A DNA stretch of 64,000 bases from Devosia yakushimensis (GTDB taxonomy: Bacteria; Pseudomonadota; Alphaproteobacteria; Rhizobiales; Devosiaceae): the NCBI RefSeq assembly GCF_030159855.1, contig NZ_BSNG01000003.1, forward strand, positions 107,419-171,418, read 5' to 3'. Made by a program: the position numbers and the translations under genes. Under the pieces are notes generated by a model, which saw only the letters and a list, made by a program, of their open reading frames with translations, was not told where the DNA came from and searched no databases. The first letter of the stretch is position 1; each line of letters begins with the position of its first letter. Positions 42,486 to 51,685 of the stretch are shown here, piece after piece.

Positions 42486-43507
42486 TGAGCCAAGCTCCCC
42501 TCATACCGCCGCAAGCCCAGAGCCTGCATGATCGCTCCATCATTGTGGACGGATTGCAGACCTCGCTTTGGGGCCGGCCGATCTTTGAGGAAATGCGTGC
42601 CGGCGGGCTCACCGCCGTCAATGTCTCGACCGTGCTGTGGGAGAATTTCCGCGAAGGCATCGACTATGTCTCGCAATGGAAACACTTCCTACGCGAACAT
42701 GCCGATATCCTGCGCCCGGTGCGCAGCGTGGCCGATATCCACGCCGCCAAGGCCGAGAACAAGACCGGCATTATCATCGGCTGGCAGAACACGTCCCCGC
42801 TCGAAGACAAGCTCGACTATGTCGAGATCTTCAAAGATCTGGGGGTCGGCATCATGCAACTGACCTATAATACCCAGAACTATTCCGGAGCCGGGTATCT
42901 GGAAGAAAACGATAGCGGCCTCACCGGTTTCGGCCGCGAAGTGCTCGATGAAATGGGCCGTGTCGGCGTGCTGTGTGATCTCAGCCATGTCGGTGACAAG
43001 ACCAGCGCCGATGCCATAGCCTATGCCAAGGGGCCGGTCTGCATCTCCCACGTGCTGCCGCGCGCTTTGCACAATGTCAAACGCAACAAGCCCGATCACC
43101 TATTCGAGGCTTGCGCCGAAAAGGGTGGCCTTGTCGGCATCAGCCTCTTCGCCCCCGGTCTTGCCGCCGGCAATGACGCCACGGTCGAAGACGTGCTCGA
43201 CGCCATGGAGCATGTGATCAATTTGATTGGCGAGGACCATGTCGGCATCGGCACCGATTTTTCGCTCGACCGCCCGCGCCCCAGCGACTGGCTGCTCTGG
43301 GCCAATCGCGACAAGGGCACGGCCCGCACGCTGACCGAATTCGGCTCGGTCAAGATCAACAAGCCCGAGGGCATCCGCCGGATGACCGACATGCCCAATC
43401 TCACCGCCCGCATGCTGGCGCGCGGCTGGAGCGAAACGACCATTGCAAAACTGCTCGGCGGCAATTGGCTGCGCGTTCTCGACGCCGCCTGGACGCCCCG
43501 CCCCTGA
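42485..43507 (+). CDS. M19 (membrane dipeptidase) family homologue with altered metal ligands
   Basis: 340-residue TIM-barrel amidohydrolase-like protein. The retained M19 landmarks are CDLSHVG (first bridging His), CISHVLPRALHNVKRNKPD (second His region) and GIGTDFSLDRPRP (Asp). However, the N-terminal HxD motif reads VDGLQTSLWG and the Glu motif reads GWQNTSPLED, so three usual zinc ligands (His, Asp, Glu) are replaced by Leu, Thr and Gln. No signal peptide is visible. Overlaps the upstream gene by one base. It may act on a non-dipeptide substrate or use one metal; true dipeptidase activity is doubtful. Confidence 0.83.
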   Translation: MSQAPLIPPQAQSLHDRSIIVDGLQTSLWGRPIFEEMRAGGLTAVNVSTVLWENFREGIDYVSQWKHFLREHADILRPVRSVADIHAAKAENKTGIIIGWQNTSPLEDKLDYVEIFKDLGVGIMQLTYNTQNYSGAGYLEENDSGLTGFGREVLDEMGRVGVLCDLSHVGDKTSADAIAYAKGPVCISHVLPRALHNVKRNKPDHLFEACAEKGGLVGISLFAPGLAAGNDATVEDVLDAMEHVINLIGEDHVGIGTDFSLDRPRPSDWLLWANRDKGTARTLTEFGSVKINKPEGIRRMTDMPNLTARMLARGWSETTIAKLLGGNWLRVLDAAWTPRP

Positions 43508-43533
43508 TCGAACATCACCCTGGGAGACCCATC

Positions 43534-44598
43534 ATGACCCGACCAAGTATCCGCCATCTGACTGCCATTCTCGCCGCCGCAACCGCCTTCACCATCGGTG
43601 GCACCACCCTGGCGCAGGACGCCACCACCGGCAGCGTCCACATTGTGGGCTTTTCCGGCGTCTTCGCCGACAACTACCAGAAGTTCATCATCGAGCCGTT
43701 CAAGGCCCAGCATCCGGGCATTGAGGTGACCTATGAACAGTCCAAGAACTCGGCCGAAACCCTGGCCCTGCTCACCCTGCAAAAGGCCGATCCGACGGTC
43801 GATGTGGCGCTGATCGACGTCGCCGTCGCCATCAAGGGGAATGACGAAGGGCTTTTTGCCCCGCTCGATCCGGCCGTGGTCACCAATCTCGCCGACACGC
43901 CCGACTGGGCCCGGATCGGGGAAGATCGCACCATCGCCTTCTCGCAGGATAATCTCACCATCCTCTACAATACCGAGACCGTCTCGGAGCCACCGACGAG
44001 CTGGACCGATCTCAAGGACCCCAAATATCAGGGCCGCATCGCCGCCCGCCTGGCCGATACCCGTGGCGTGATCCTCATTCCCATCCTCGATAAGATCGCC
44101 GGCACCGACTATAAGGAAAGCATCGATCCGGCCATCGCCGCGATCAACGAATTTGCGCCCAATGTGCTGACCTGGGACCCCGCACCCGATTGCTATGCCG
44201 TGGTGCAGAGCGGGGAAGTCGATCTCTCGATCTGCTGGAATGGCCGCGCCCAATATCTGCACGATACCCAGGGCGGCATTATCGGCATCGCCGCACCCAA
44301 GGAAGGCAGCATCGGCCAGACCAATACGATCAATCTGGTCGAAGGCTCCAAGAATGCCGAAGCCGCCCAGCTCTTCATCAACTACGCCCTGAGCGCCGAA
44401 GCTCAGGCGACCTTCGCTGAAAAGAGCTTCTATGGTCCGGTCAATTCGAAGGTGACGCTCACCGACGAAGTCGCCGCCCGCATCTATGGCAGCAAGGAGG
44501 CCCAGGCCGCGCAATCCACGCTCGACTGGCCCTATATCGCCACGGTCTATTCGGACTGGATCCAGCGCATCAACCGCGAAGTCATCGCATTCAACTAG
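43534..44598 (+). CDS. Polyamine-type (PotD-like) ABC solute-binding protein
   Basis: 354-residue periplasmic protein. The start at 43534 follows GGGAG; the signal peptide HLTAILAAATAFTIGGTTLA precedes mature QDATTG. The body has ALIDVAVAIKGNDEGLFAPLD, TILYNTETVSEPPTSWTDL and the ligand-region segment VDLSICWNGRAQYLHD, typical of PotD/AfuA-like proteins. It precedes the ATPase gene by only 13 bp with no hairpin, unlike the CUT1 operons here. Ligand unknown; such proteins bind polyamines, opines or organic cations. Confidence 0.9.
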   Translation: MTRPSIRHLTAILAAATAFTIGGTTLAQDATTGSVHIVGFSGVFADNYQKFIIEPFKAQHPGIEVTYEQSKNSAETLALLTLQKADPTVDVALIDVAVAIKGNDEGLFAPLDPAVVTNLADTPDWARIGEDRTIAFSQDNLTILYNTETVSEPPTSWTDLKDPKYQGRIAARLADTRGVILIPILDKIAGTDYKESIDPAIAAINEFAPNVLTWDPAPDCYAVVQSGEVDLSICWNGRAQYLHDTQGGIIGIAAPKEGSIGQTNTINLVEGSKNAEAAQLFINYALSAEAQATFAEKSFYGPVNSKVTLTDEVAARIYGSKEAQAAQSTLDWPYIATVYSDWIQRINREVIAFN

Positions 44599-44611
44599 GA
44601 CTATTGAGCCG

Positions 44612-45673
44612 ATGCCCGATTCCCACCTCATCGTCGAAAGCCTGACGAAGACCTATCCGGGCAGCACGGCCTCGTCCGTCGACCATGTCGACTTCAATCT
44701 TCAGAAGGGCGAAATGCTCGCCCTTCTCGGGCCCTCTGGCTGCGGCAAGACCACCATATTGCGCATGGTGGCCGGGCTGATCGCGCCCACATCGGGCCGC
44801 ATCCTGCTCGAAGGGCGCGACATCGCCCAGTTGCCCGTCTATCGGCGCAATATGGGCATGGTGTTCCAGTCCTATGCGCTGTTTCCGCATATGAACGTGG
44901 CCGAAAATGTCGCCTTTGGCCTCGAAATGCGCGGCATACCAAAATCGGAACGCGCGGAGCGCGTGGAGCGGGCGCTCGATCTGGTCAAGCTTTCCGGTTA
45001 TGGCGAACGCCGCATCACCCAGCTCTCCGGCGGCCAGCAGCAGCGCTGCGCCATTGCCCGGTCCCTCGTTATCGAGCCGGACCTGTTGCTGCTCGACGAA
45101 CCGCTCTCCAATCTCGATGCCAAGCTGCGCGAGGAAATGCGCGACGAAATCCGCGACATCCAGGCGCGCACCGGCGTCACCTCGATCTTCGTCACCCACG
45201 ACCAGGACGAAGCCCTCTCCATGGCCGATCGCATGGCCGTGATGTCGGCCGGCCGCATCGAACAGATTGGCACCCCGCGTGAAGTCTTCGACCGCCCCGC
45301 TACCGAATTCGTCGCCGGCTTCATCGGCGCCGGCAATTTCTTCGCCGGCACTGCCTCCGGCAATGGCGAAGCCGACATTCCCGGCCTCGGCCGGCTCACC
45401 TTCAGCCAGTCGGCTGCAGCGGGTACCCCGGTCCGTCTTCTTGTCCGCCCGCATCGAATCCTTCTTGGGCATCAGGGCACAAACCACTTTACCGGCACGG
45501 TCGAACATCTGGTCTATCGCGGCCAGATCCTGACCCTGACAGTGAAGGTGGGCGAACGCACAATCATTGCCGACCTGCCCACTCACGCCGGCAAGCTCCC
45601 CGTCACCGGCGAAACCATCGCCCTCTCCATCGCGCCCGACGACGTAACGCTGATCGGCGAGGCGGCTTCGTGA
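44612..45673 (+). CDS. Polyamine-type ABC importer ATPase (PotA-like)
   Basis: 353-residue ATPase. Walker A GPSGCGKTT, Q-loop VFQSYALFPHMN, signature LSGGQQQR, Walker B LLLLDEPLSNLD and switch FVTHDQDEALSM are intact; the C-terminal third is a TOBE domain (VRLLVRPHRILLG). The start at 44612 lies 13 bp after the binding-protein stop; the open frame further upstream overlaps that gene. The stop overlaps the PotB-like GTG start. Confidence 0.92.
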   Translation: MPDSHLIVESLTKTYPGSTASSVDHVDFNLQKGEMLALLGPSGCGKTTILRMVAGLIAPTSGRILLEGRDIAQLPVYRRNMGMVFQSYALFPHMNVAENVAFGLEMRGIPKSERAERVERALDLVKLSGYGERRITQLSGGQQQRCAIARSLVIEPDLLLLDEPLSNLDAKLREEMRDEIRDIQARTGVTSIFVTHDQDEALSMADRMAVMSAGRIEQIGTPREVFDRPATEFVAGFIGAGNFFAGTASGNGEADIPGLGRLTFSQSAAAGTPVRLLVRPHRILLGHQGTNHFTGTVEHLVYRGQILTLTVKVGERTIIADLPTHAGKLPVTGETIALSIAPDDVTLIGEAAS

Positions 45674-46533
45674 GCACGCTGGCCCCGGACAAACGCTCGC
45701 ATCGCGGACTTCTGCTGTGGCTCTTGCTGCCGGGGCTCCTGGCGCTCGGTGTCAGCTTCGTCATGCCCATGCTCTGGCTGCTGCGGGCCTCGTTCTCCAC
45801 CTCCGCCTTTGGCGGCCCGAACGGGGAATGGACGCTCGCCAATTATTCCACGGTGATATTCGATCCCTTCTACTGGCGGGTCGCCACTAATACCCTGACC
45901 TATGGCCTGTCGGTCACCTTCTTTGCCGTGCTGCTCTCCTACCCGGTTGCCCTGTTCCTCGCCCGCACCAAAAGCCGCTGGCGCGGCCTGCTCACGGCCC
46001 TGGCCATTGCGCCCCTGCTGACTTCGGGTGTCGTCCGCACCTATGGCTGGATGGTCATTCTGGGCGATCGCGGCGTGATCAACGGGACTTTGCAGGCCCT
46101 GTCGCTCACCGACACGCCCATTCGCCTCGCCAATAACTTTCTCGGCGCCACCATCGCCATGATCGAAATCCTGATGCCCTATGCCATCCTCGCCATTCTC
46201 TCCGGCCTGGGCCGGCTCAATGTGCAGCTCGAAGAGGCGGCTGCCATGCTAGGCGCCAACCGGCTGAAGGTCTTCTGGCGCATCATTTTGCCGCTGAGCC
46301 TGCCGGGCGTGCTGACGGCGGCGCTGCTGGTCTTCGTGCTCGCCATTTCCGGCTTCGTCACCCCGCGCCTGATGGGCGGCGGCCGTGTCTTCGTTTTGGG
46401 CACCGAAGTCTTTTCCGAAGCCACCGTCACGCTCAACTGGCCACTCGCCGCCGCCCTGGCGCTGCTGCTGCTGATCATTTTCAGCTCCGTCATCGTCCTC
46501 TATCGCCGCGCCTTGCGCGCGCTGGAGGCCTGA
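45670..46533 (+). CDS. Polyamine-type ABC importer permease (PotB-like)
   Basis: 287-residue inner-membrane permease starting at GTG overlapping the ATPase stop by 4 bp. Six helices; the segment TSGVVRTYGWMVILGDRGVIN is characteristic of PotB-type permeases, and the EAA loop reads QLEEAAAMLGANRLKVFWRIILPLSLPG. Followed after 1 bp by the PotC-like gene. Forms the membrane channel with that product. Confidence 0.92.
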   Translation: MSTLAPDKRSHRGLLLWLLLPGLLALGVSFVMPMLWLLRASFSTSAFGGPNGEWTLANYSTVIFDPFYWRVATNTLTYGLSVTFFAVLLSYPVALFLARTKSRWRGLLTALAIAPLLTSGVVRTYGWMVILGDRGVINGTLQALSLTDTPIRLANNFLGATIAMIEILMPYAILAILSGLGRLNVQLEEAAAMLGANRLKVFWRIILPLSLPGVLTAALLVFVLAISGFVTPRLMGGGRVFVLGTEVFSEATVTLNWPLAAALALLLLIIFSSVIVLYRRALRALEA

Positions 46534-46534
46534 C

Positions 46535-47329
46535 ATGAACCAGACCGCGCTGTTCGCCCGCTGGTCCTGGCGCTTGTTGATCGGGCTGATCTACCTCTTC
46601 CTGCTCGCGCCCATTCTCATCGTCTTCATCGTCTCCTTCGACACCCGCCAATATCTGGCCTTCCCGCCGGAAAGCCTGTCGCTGGGCTCCTATGCGCTGG
46701 TCTTCCAGAATGCCACTTTCATCGGCGCCTTCTGGCGAAGCCTGCTGATTGGCATTGTCGTTGGTTTCGGCGCAGTGGCCATCGGCACCCTGCTGTCCCT
46801 CGCCTTGACCCGCCACCGCTTCCGCGGCGAGGGCGCTGTCAATTTCCTCGTCATCGCGCCCTTCATCGTGCCCAATATCGTGCTCGGCGTGGGCCTTGTG
46901 CTGGTGCTGGCCAATTTCGGCCTGCTCGATTCCTATCCCGGCATCATCCTCGCCCATCTGGGCGTCACCATTCCCTATACGGTGCGCACGGTCAGCATGA
47001 GCCTCATGTCCGTCGACCGGCGTGTCGAAGAAGCCGCCATGGTCCATGGCGCTTCCCCGCTCAAGGTCTTCTGGCGCATCACCCTACCGCTGATCCGCCC
47101 CGGCCTCATTGCCGGCGGGGTTATCGCCTTCCTCATCTCGTTCGATGAGACAACCATTTCGCTCTTCCTGGTTTCGGTCAAAGCCTCGACCCTGCCGACC
47201 GAAATCTACCATTATCTGGAATATTCCACCGATCCGCAGATCGCCGCGCTCTCGGTAATCCTGATCCTGATTTCGCTCCTCGTCGTCATCGTGCTGGAGC
47301 GGCTGATCGGGCTGCGCAAGGCCGTATAG
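46535..47329 (+). CDS. Polyamine-type ABC importer permease (PotC-like)
   Basis: 264-residue inner-membrane permease. Helix 1 is LLIGLIYLFLLAPILIVFIV; the EAA loop RVEEAAMVHGASPLKVFWRITLPLIRPG and the downstream FLISFDETTISLFL are typical of PotC. It begins 1 bp after the PotB-like stop and is followed by the esterase gene after 9 bp, so it is clearly part of the same transcript. Confidence 0.92.
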   Translation: MNQTALFARWSWRLLIGLIYLFLLAPILIVFIVSFDTRQYLAFPPESLSLGSYALVFQNATFIGAFWRSLLIGIVVGFGAVAIGTLLSLALTRHRFRGEGAVNFLVIAPFIVPNIVLGVGLVLVLANFGLLDSYPGIILAHLGVTIPYTVRTVSMSLMSVDRRVEEAAMVHGASPLKVFWRITLPLIRPGLIAGGVIAFLISFDETTISLFLVSVKASTLPTEIYHYLEYSTDPQIAALSVILILISLLVVIVLERLIGLRKAV

Positions 47330-47338
47330 GAGCTTGTC

Positions 47339-48817
47339 ATGACCATTCTCACCGTCCCCGGCGGCAAGATCGAGGGGCGGGCCGAAACGGGCTACCTGTC
47401 CTTCCTCTCAGTGCCCTATGCGGCTCCCGTCACGCCCGCAAGGCGATTTCTCGCGCCCCAGCCGGTCGAGCCCTGGCAGGGCATTCGCGATGCCACGCAA
47501 CTTGGCCCGGTCTGCCCGCAGATCGCTACCTATGGTCCGGTGGGCCGCGGCGCCACATCCTCGCTTGCCCATGGCATCGATTTCCTCACGCTCAATATCC
47601 GCACGCCCTCGCTCGATGGCCGCGCCCCGGTTCTGGTCTGGGTCCATGGCGGAGGCTATGCCGTGGGCTCGGCCAATGAACCGATCCTCCAAAGCGGAGC
47701 CTTCGCCGCCAGCGGCGTGGTCGAGGTCAGTGTCAATTATCGCCTCGGCGCTTTGGGATTTCTCCATGTTCCCGGGCAGCCCGACAATCGCGGTCTGCTC
47801 GACCTGCTGGCCGCCCTTGCCTGGGTGCGGGACAACATAGCCAGCTTTGGCGGCGACCCCGATCGCGTCACCTTTGCCGGCCGCTCGGCCGGCGGTTTTG
47901 CCATTGCCGCCGTCATGGCCATGCGCGGCGCACGCGGCCTTTTCTCCCGCGCCATGCCCCAGAGCGGCGCCAGCACAGCCATTGCGTCCATGGATGATGC
48001 AGAAAAACTCACGACCCGCATGTGCAGCGCGCTCGGCACCGACCATGCCGGTCTCTTGAACGCTCCCCTCCAGGACCTGCTGATTGCCCAGCGCGATCTC
48101 TGCAACGAAAGCTATGAGCACCACGATTACAGCCGGGACGGCAGCGCCGCCATGCTGGGCGTGCCCTTCGTCCCCATCGTGGATGGGGTTTCCCTGCCCG
48201 AGCACCCCGAGACGGCTGCCGCTGCCGGTCGCGTAGCCCAGGTCCCGATGATGATTGGCTGCACCACGGCCGAATATCTCACCCATTCGAGCATCCTGCC
48301 CGCCGACCTCGACTATGCGGACGCCGCAAGCCTGTTGCATGAACGCGTCCTGCCCATGGGCTGGACGGGTGCGGGCATAGTCGAACGCTACCGTACCGCC
48401 CTGCCGCAGCATTCCCCCCATGGCATCTGGCGCGCCGTGGCCGGCGATCTGGTCTTCCAGAATCCCGCCAGCCGCTTTGCCCGTCTCTGCTCGGCCCATC
48501 AACCGGTCTGGAAATATCTCTATGGTCCCCTGGCGCCCGACGAGGGCGGCGCGCCGCACGGCGCGGAGGTGGGCGCGGTCTGGTATCGCGACGGCATGGA
48601 CCTTTCCCAGCAGCCCCAGCGGCAGCGGATCACCGACCCGGTCTTTGCCGAAAGCGTGCACGACATCTGGCGCGCCTTCATCGCCGGAGATGCCTCGCCG
48701 CATGATTGGCCCCGTTTCCGGCCGGAAGCGCCCAACGTCCTGCGCATCGCCGAAAGCGACATCACGATCACGCCCGACCCCTTTGCGGAGCGCGTCGAAC
48801 TCTGGCAAACCCGATGA
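47339..48817 (+). CDS. Type-B carboxylesterase
   Basis: 492-residue alpha/beta hydrolase. The oxyanion-hole segment is VLVWVHGGGYAVGS and the nucleophile elbow is FAGRSAGGFAIA (Ser about 183), preceded by ALAWVRDNIASFGGDPDRVT, all classic for the carboxylesterase/p-nitrobenzyl esterase family. No signal peptide, so it is probably cytoplasmic and acts on an imported ester. It lies in the operon between the importer and the LysR gene. Confidence 0.9.
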   Translation: MTILTVPGGKIEGRAETGYLSFLSVPYAAPVTPARRFLAPQPVEPWQGIRDATQLGPVCPQIATYGPVGRGATSSLAHGIDFLTLNIRTPSLDGRAPVLVWVHGGGYAVGSANEPILQSGAFAASGVVEVSVNYRLGALGFLHVPGQPDNRGLLDLLAALAWVRDNIASFGGDPDRVTFAGRSAGGFAIAAVMAMRGARGLFSRAMPQSGASTAIASMDDAEKLTTRMCSALGTDHAGLLNAPLQDLLIAQRDLCNESYEHHDYSRDGSAAMLGVPFVPIVDGVSLPEHPETAAAAGRVAQVPMMIGCTTAEYLTHSSILPADLDYADAASLLHERVLPMGWTGAGIVERYRTALPQHSPHGIWRAVAGDLVFQNPASRFARLCSAHQPVWKYLYGPLAPDEGGAPHGAEVGAVWYRDGMDLSQQPQRQRITDPVFAESVHDIWRAFIAGDASPHDWPRFRPEAPNVLRIAESDITITPDPFAERVELWQTR

Positions 48818-48840
48818 CGAGCGATCGCGCGCAGGGACCC

Positions 48841-49734
48841 ATGAGCGTCAAGTATTTCGATACCAAGCAGCTTGCCGCCTTTTCTGCGGTGGTTTCGATC
48901 GGCAGCATGACCGGCGCCGCCAAGGCGCTTGGACGTTCCCAACCGGTCATTACCCGCCTGATCCAGGAATTGGAGAGCGATGTCGGCTTTCCGCTGCTGC
49001 ATCGCCATGGCCCGCGCATCACCCCCACCAGCCAGGGCATCGCCTTTTACGAACAGGTGGAGCTTATCCTCTCGGGGCTGCGCACCATCACCGAAAAGGC
49101 CGAGACCATTGCCAGCGGCGCGGCCGAACCGATCACCATCGCCTCGGTGCCCGCCCTCGCCACGGGCCTCTTGCCTGCGGCCCTTGCCGCCTTGCCCAAG
49201 GCTCTCTTCCCCGACCATATCCATGTGCAGAGCATTTCATCGGAAAATGTGGTCCAGGCCGTGATAGCCCGCACTGCCGATATCGGCCTGACCAGTGCCC
49301 CGATGGACAATCCCGGCGTCGAGGTCCACTGGCAGGCCGAGGCGGCCTGCCACGCCGTCGTCTCCATCGACCACCCTCTCGCTGCCAAAGACAGCGTGAA
49401 GCCCGCTGACCTGCAGGGCGCGCAGCTGATCATGGCAGCCAACCCCTATCGCCTGCGCATGCAGATCGATCAGGTGCTGGCCGAGAACGGCGTCGTCCCC
49501 TCCGGCATCATCGACAGCAATGCCACCTATGCCTCGCTTGCTCTGGCGCGCCAGGGCCTCGGCATAGCTCTGGTCGAACCCGTTACCAGCCATGGCCTGC
49601 CGCTGACCGGGCTCAAGGCGGTGCCGCTGTCGTTCCACATTCCCTTCCGCTGGAGCCTGATCACGGCGCTTGGCCGCCCGCTTACTCCCACCGTCGAAGC
49701 GCTGATCCAGCAATTGCAGGCCAGCATCAACTGA
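48841..49734 (+). CDS. LysR-family transcriptional regulator
   Basis: 297 residues from 48841, which has AGGGA just upstream; 48814 overlaps the esterase stop (ATGA) and is an alternative adding nine residues. Helix-turn-helix: FSAVVSIGSMTGAAKALGRSQPVITRLIQELESDVG. The sensor domain has ITIASVPALATGLLPAALAAL. It is the last gene of the operon and convergent with the next ATPase gene (11-bp gap, no terminator visible). It probably controls the operon that contains it. Confidence 0.87.
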   Translation: MSVKYFDTKQLAAFSAVVSIGSMTGAAKALGRSQPVITRLIQELESDVGFPLLHRHGPRITPTSQGIAFYEQVELILSGLRTITEKAETIASGAAEPITIASVPALATGLLPAALAALPKALFPDHIHVQSISSENVVQAVIARTADIGLTSAPMDNPGVEVHWQAEAACHAVVSIDHPLAAKDSVKPADLQGAQLIMAANPYRLRMQIDQVLAENGVVPSGIIDSNATYASLALARQGLGIALVEPVTSHGLPLTGLKAVPLSFHIPFRWSLITALGRPLTPTVEALIQQLQASIN

Positions 49735-49745
49735 ATCGATTGATC

Positions 49746-50816
49746 CTAGCGCAGGCGCTGGCCCGTGCTCTTGTCGAAGAGCAGGGCCCTGGCCGCATTG
49801 AACCCCGTTTCAAGTCTCTGTCCCGAAACCAGATCGCGCTGATCGCGCAGCTCTATGGTCAGGGGATGCTCCGTGCCCGAACCGGCATAAGCAAACGAAC
49901 CACCGCCCAGATGTTCGATGAGATCGATATCGACCGACAGGCGCACATCGCCGGCCGGGGTGAAATGCTCCGGCCGGATGCCCAGCAATAGCGCATCGCC
50001 AACAGGCGGCCGGGCCGCAAGCTGCAGCGGAACTTCGACGCCACCGAAATCGGGCAGGATCAACCGCCCATCACCTGCCATCTCGACCCACAGAAAATTC
50101 ATCCGGGGCGATCCGATAAAGCCGGCCACGAAGAGATTGTCCGGATCGTCATACAGCGCCAGGGGCGTGCCGACCTGCTCCACCTTTCCAGCCCGCAACA
50201 CCACGATACGGTCGGCAAGCGTCATGGCCTCGACCTGATCATGCGTCACATAGATCATCGTGGCGTCGAGCTGCTGGTGCAGCCGCGCGATTTCGAGCCG
50301 CATCTGTACGCGCAATTCGGCATCGAGATTGCTGAGCGGCTCGTCGAACAGGAATACGTCCGGATTGCGCACGATCGCCCGGCCGATGGCCACGCGTTGA
50401 CGCTGCCCGCCCGAAAGCTGCTTGGGCTTGCGCTCCAGCAGATCCCCCAGATGCAATATCGCCGCCGCCTCATCGACCTTGCGCGCCACCTCGGCCTTGG
50501 GCATGCCGTTCATGCGCAGGCCGAAACCGATATTGTCGGCCACGCTCATATGCGGATAGAGCGCATAGGACTGAAACACCATGGCGACGCCCCGCTGGGA
50601 GGGATCGAGCTCGGTCACATCGCGCGAACCGATGGCGATACTGCCGGACGAGGCCGTTTCAAGCCCCGCGATCATGCGCAATAGCGTCGATTTCCCGCAG
50701 CCCGAAGGCCCCACGAAGACGACAAACTCGCCATCGGCAATATCGAGATCGACGCCATGGATGATGGCGGTATCCCCGAAAGATTTTTTGACGCCGCGTA
50801 GCGAAAGACCAGCCAT
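49746..50816 (-). CDS. CUT1 importer ATPase (UgpC type), nucleoside-hydrolase cluster
   Basis: 356-residue ATPase. Walker A GPSGCGKST, Q-loop VFQSYALYPHM, signature LSGGQRQR, Walker B VFLFDEPLSNLD, switch YVTHDQ; a TOBE domain follows (LLLGIRPEHFTPAG). The start at 50816 (MAGLSLRGVKKSFG) fits the family; the open frame continues upstream into the permease gene. Last gene of the operon, 14 bp after the permease stop. Confidence 0.92.
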   Translation of the reverse strand: MAGLSLRGVKKSFGDTAIIHGVDLDIADGEFVVFVGPSGCGKSTLLRMIAGLETASSGSIAIGSRDVTELDPSQRGVAMVFQSYALYPHMSVADNIGFGLRMNGMPKAEVARKVDEAAAILHLGDLLERKPKQLSGGQRQRVAIGRAIVRNPDVFLFDEPLSNLDAELRVQMRLEIARLHQQLDATMIYVTHDQVEAMTLADRIVVLRAGKVEQVGTPLALYDDPDNLFVAGFIGSPRMNFLWVEMAGDGRLILPDFGGVEVPLQLAARPPVGDALLLGIRPEHFTPAGDVRLSVDIDLIEHLGGGSFAYAGSGTEHPLTIELRDQRDLVSGQRLETGFNAARALLFDKSTGQRLR

Positions 50817-50830
50817 GACGTTTCTCCGAA

Positions 50831-51685
50831 CTAGCCTTTGATGCCCGCGCCCGCGAGCCCCTGGACATAATAGCGCTGCAGCGGCAGCAGCAGCGCTATG
50901 GGGATAAGCGCGGTGATCACCGACACCGCAAAGAGCTGGTTCCAGATGGTTTGGTATTGCTGCTGGAACGCAGCCATACCCACCTGGATCACCTTGAACT
51001 GCTGGCTGGGCATGGCCAGCAGCGGCCAGAGGAAGGCTTCCCACTGGAAGATGAACAGCAGCAGCGCCGCGCTGATGCAGGTAGGCATGGATAGTGGCAC
51101 ATAGATGCGCAGCAGGATGTTGATCCAGCTCACCCCATCGAGCCGCGCCGCTTCCATATAATCCTTCGGCACCTGGCTGAAGAATTGATAGAACAGAAAC
51201 ACCGCAAGCCCATTGGCGACGCTGGGCACGATCAGCGCCAGCACATTGTCCAGCCACCCCAATTGCTGGGTGACCGTATAGAGCGGCAAGGCGATGGCCT
51301 CGAAGGGCAGCATGAAGCTGATGATGATCAGCGACAGAATGAGCTTCTTGCCCTTGAAGTCGAACATGGCGAAGGCAAAGCCCGCCGCGCCATTGACGAT
51401 CAAGCCGGCCACCATGGTCACCAGCGCCACGAACATGGTGTTGGCGATGATCATGCCGAAACCGCGCTCGAAAACCCCGGTATAGGCCTCAAAGGTCAGC
51501 GGCGAAGGGATCAGCGCCTTGGGCGTGACCGGGAAGATATCGGCAAACACTTCGGCATTGGGCCGCAACGACGAGACGATGGCCCACCATAGCGGCAGCA
51601 CGAAAATAAAGGCGATGAGCGCATAGATCAGATGTCTGGCGCCCAGCCCCGCACCGCGTTTGATCTGCAGTGACGTGCTGGCCAT
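50831..51685 (-). CDS. CUT1 importer permease (MalG type)
   Basis: 284-residue inner-membrane permease. Start 51685 shares a base with the upstream stop; a GTG one codon earlier is also possible. Six helices; the EAA loop reads DYMEAARLDGVSWINILLRIYVPLSMP and the C-terminus is YYVQGLAGAGIKG. Pairs with the MalF-type protein encoded just upstream. Confidence 0.92.
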   Translation of the reverse strand: MASTSLQIKRGAGLGARHLIYALIAFIFVLPLWWAIVSSLRPNAEVFADIFPVTPKALIPSPLTFEAYTGVFERGFGMIIANTMFVALVTMVAGLIVNGAAGFAFAMFDFKGKKLILSLIIISFMLPFEAIALPLYTVTQQLGWLDNVLALIVPSVANGLAVFLFYQFFSQVPKDYMEAARLDGVSWINILLRIYVPLSMPTCISAALLLFIFQWEAFLWPLLAMPSQQFKVIQVGMAAFQQQYQTIWNQLFAVSVITALIPIALLLPLQRYYVQGLAGAGIKG

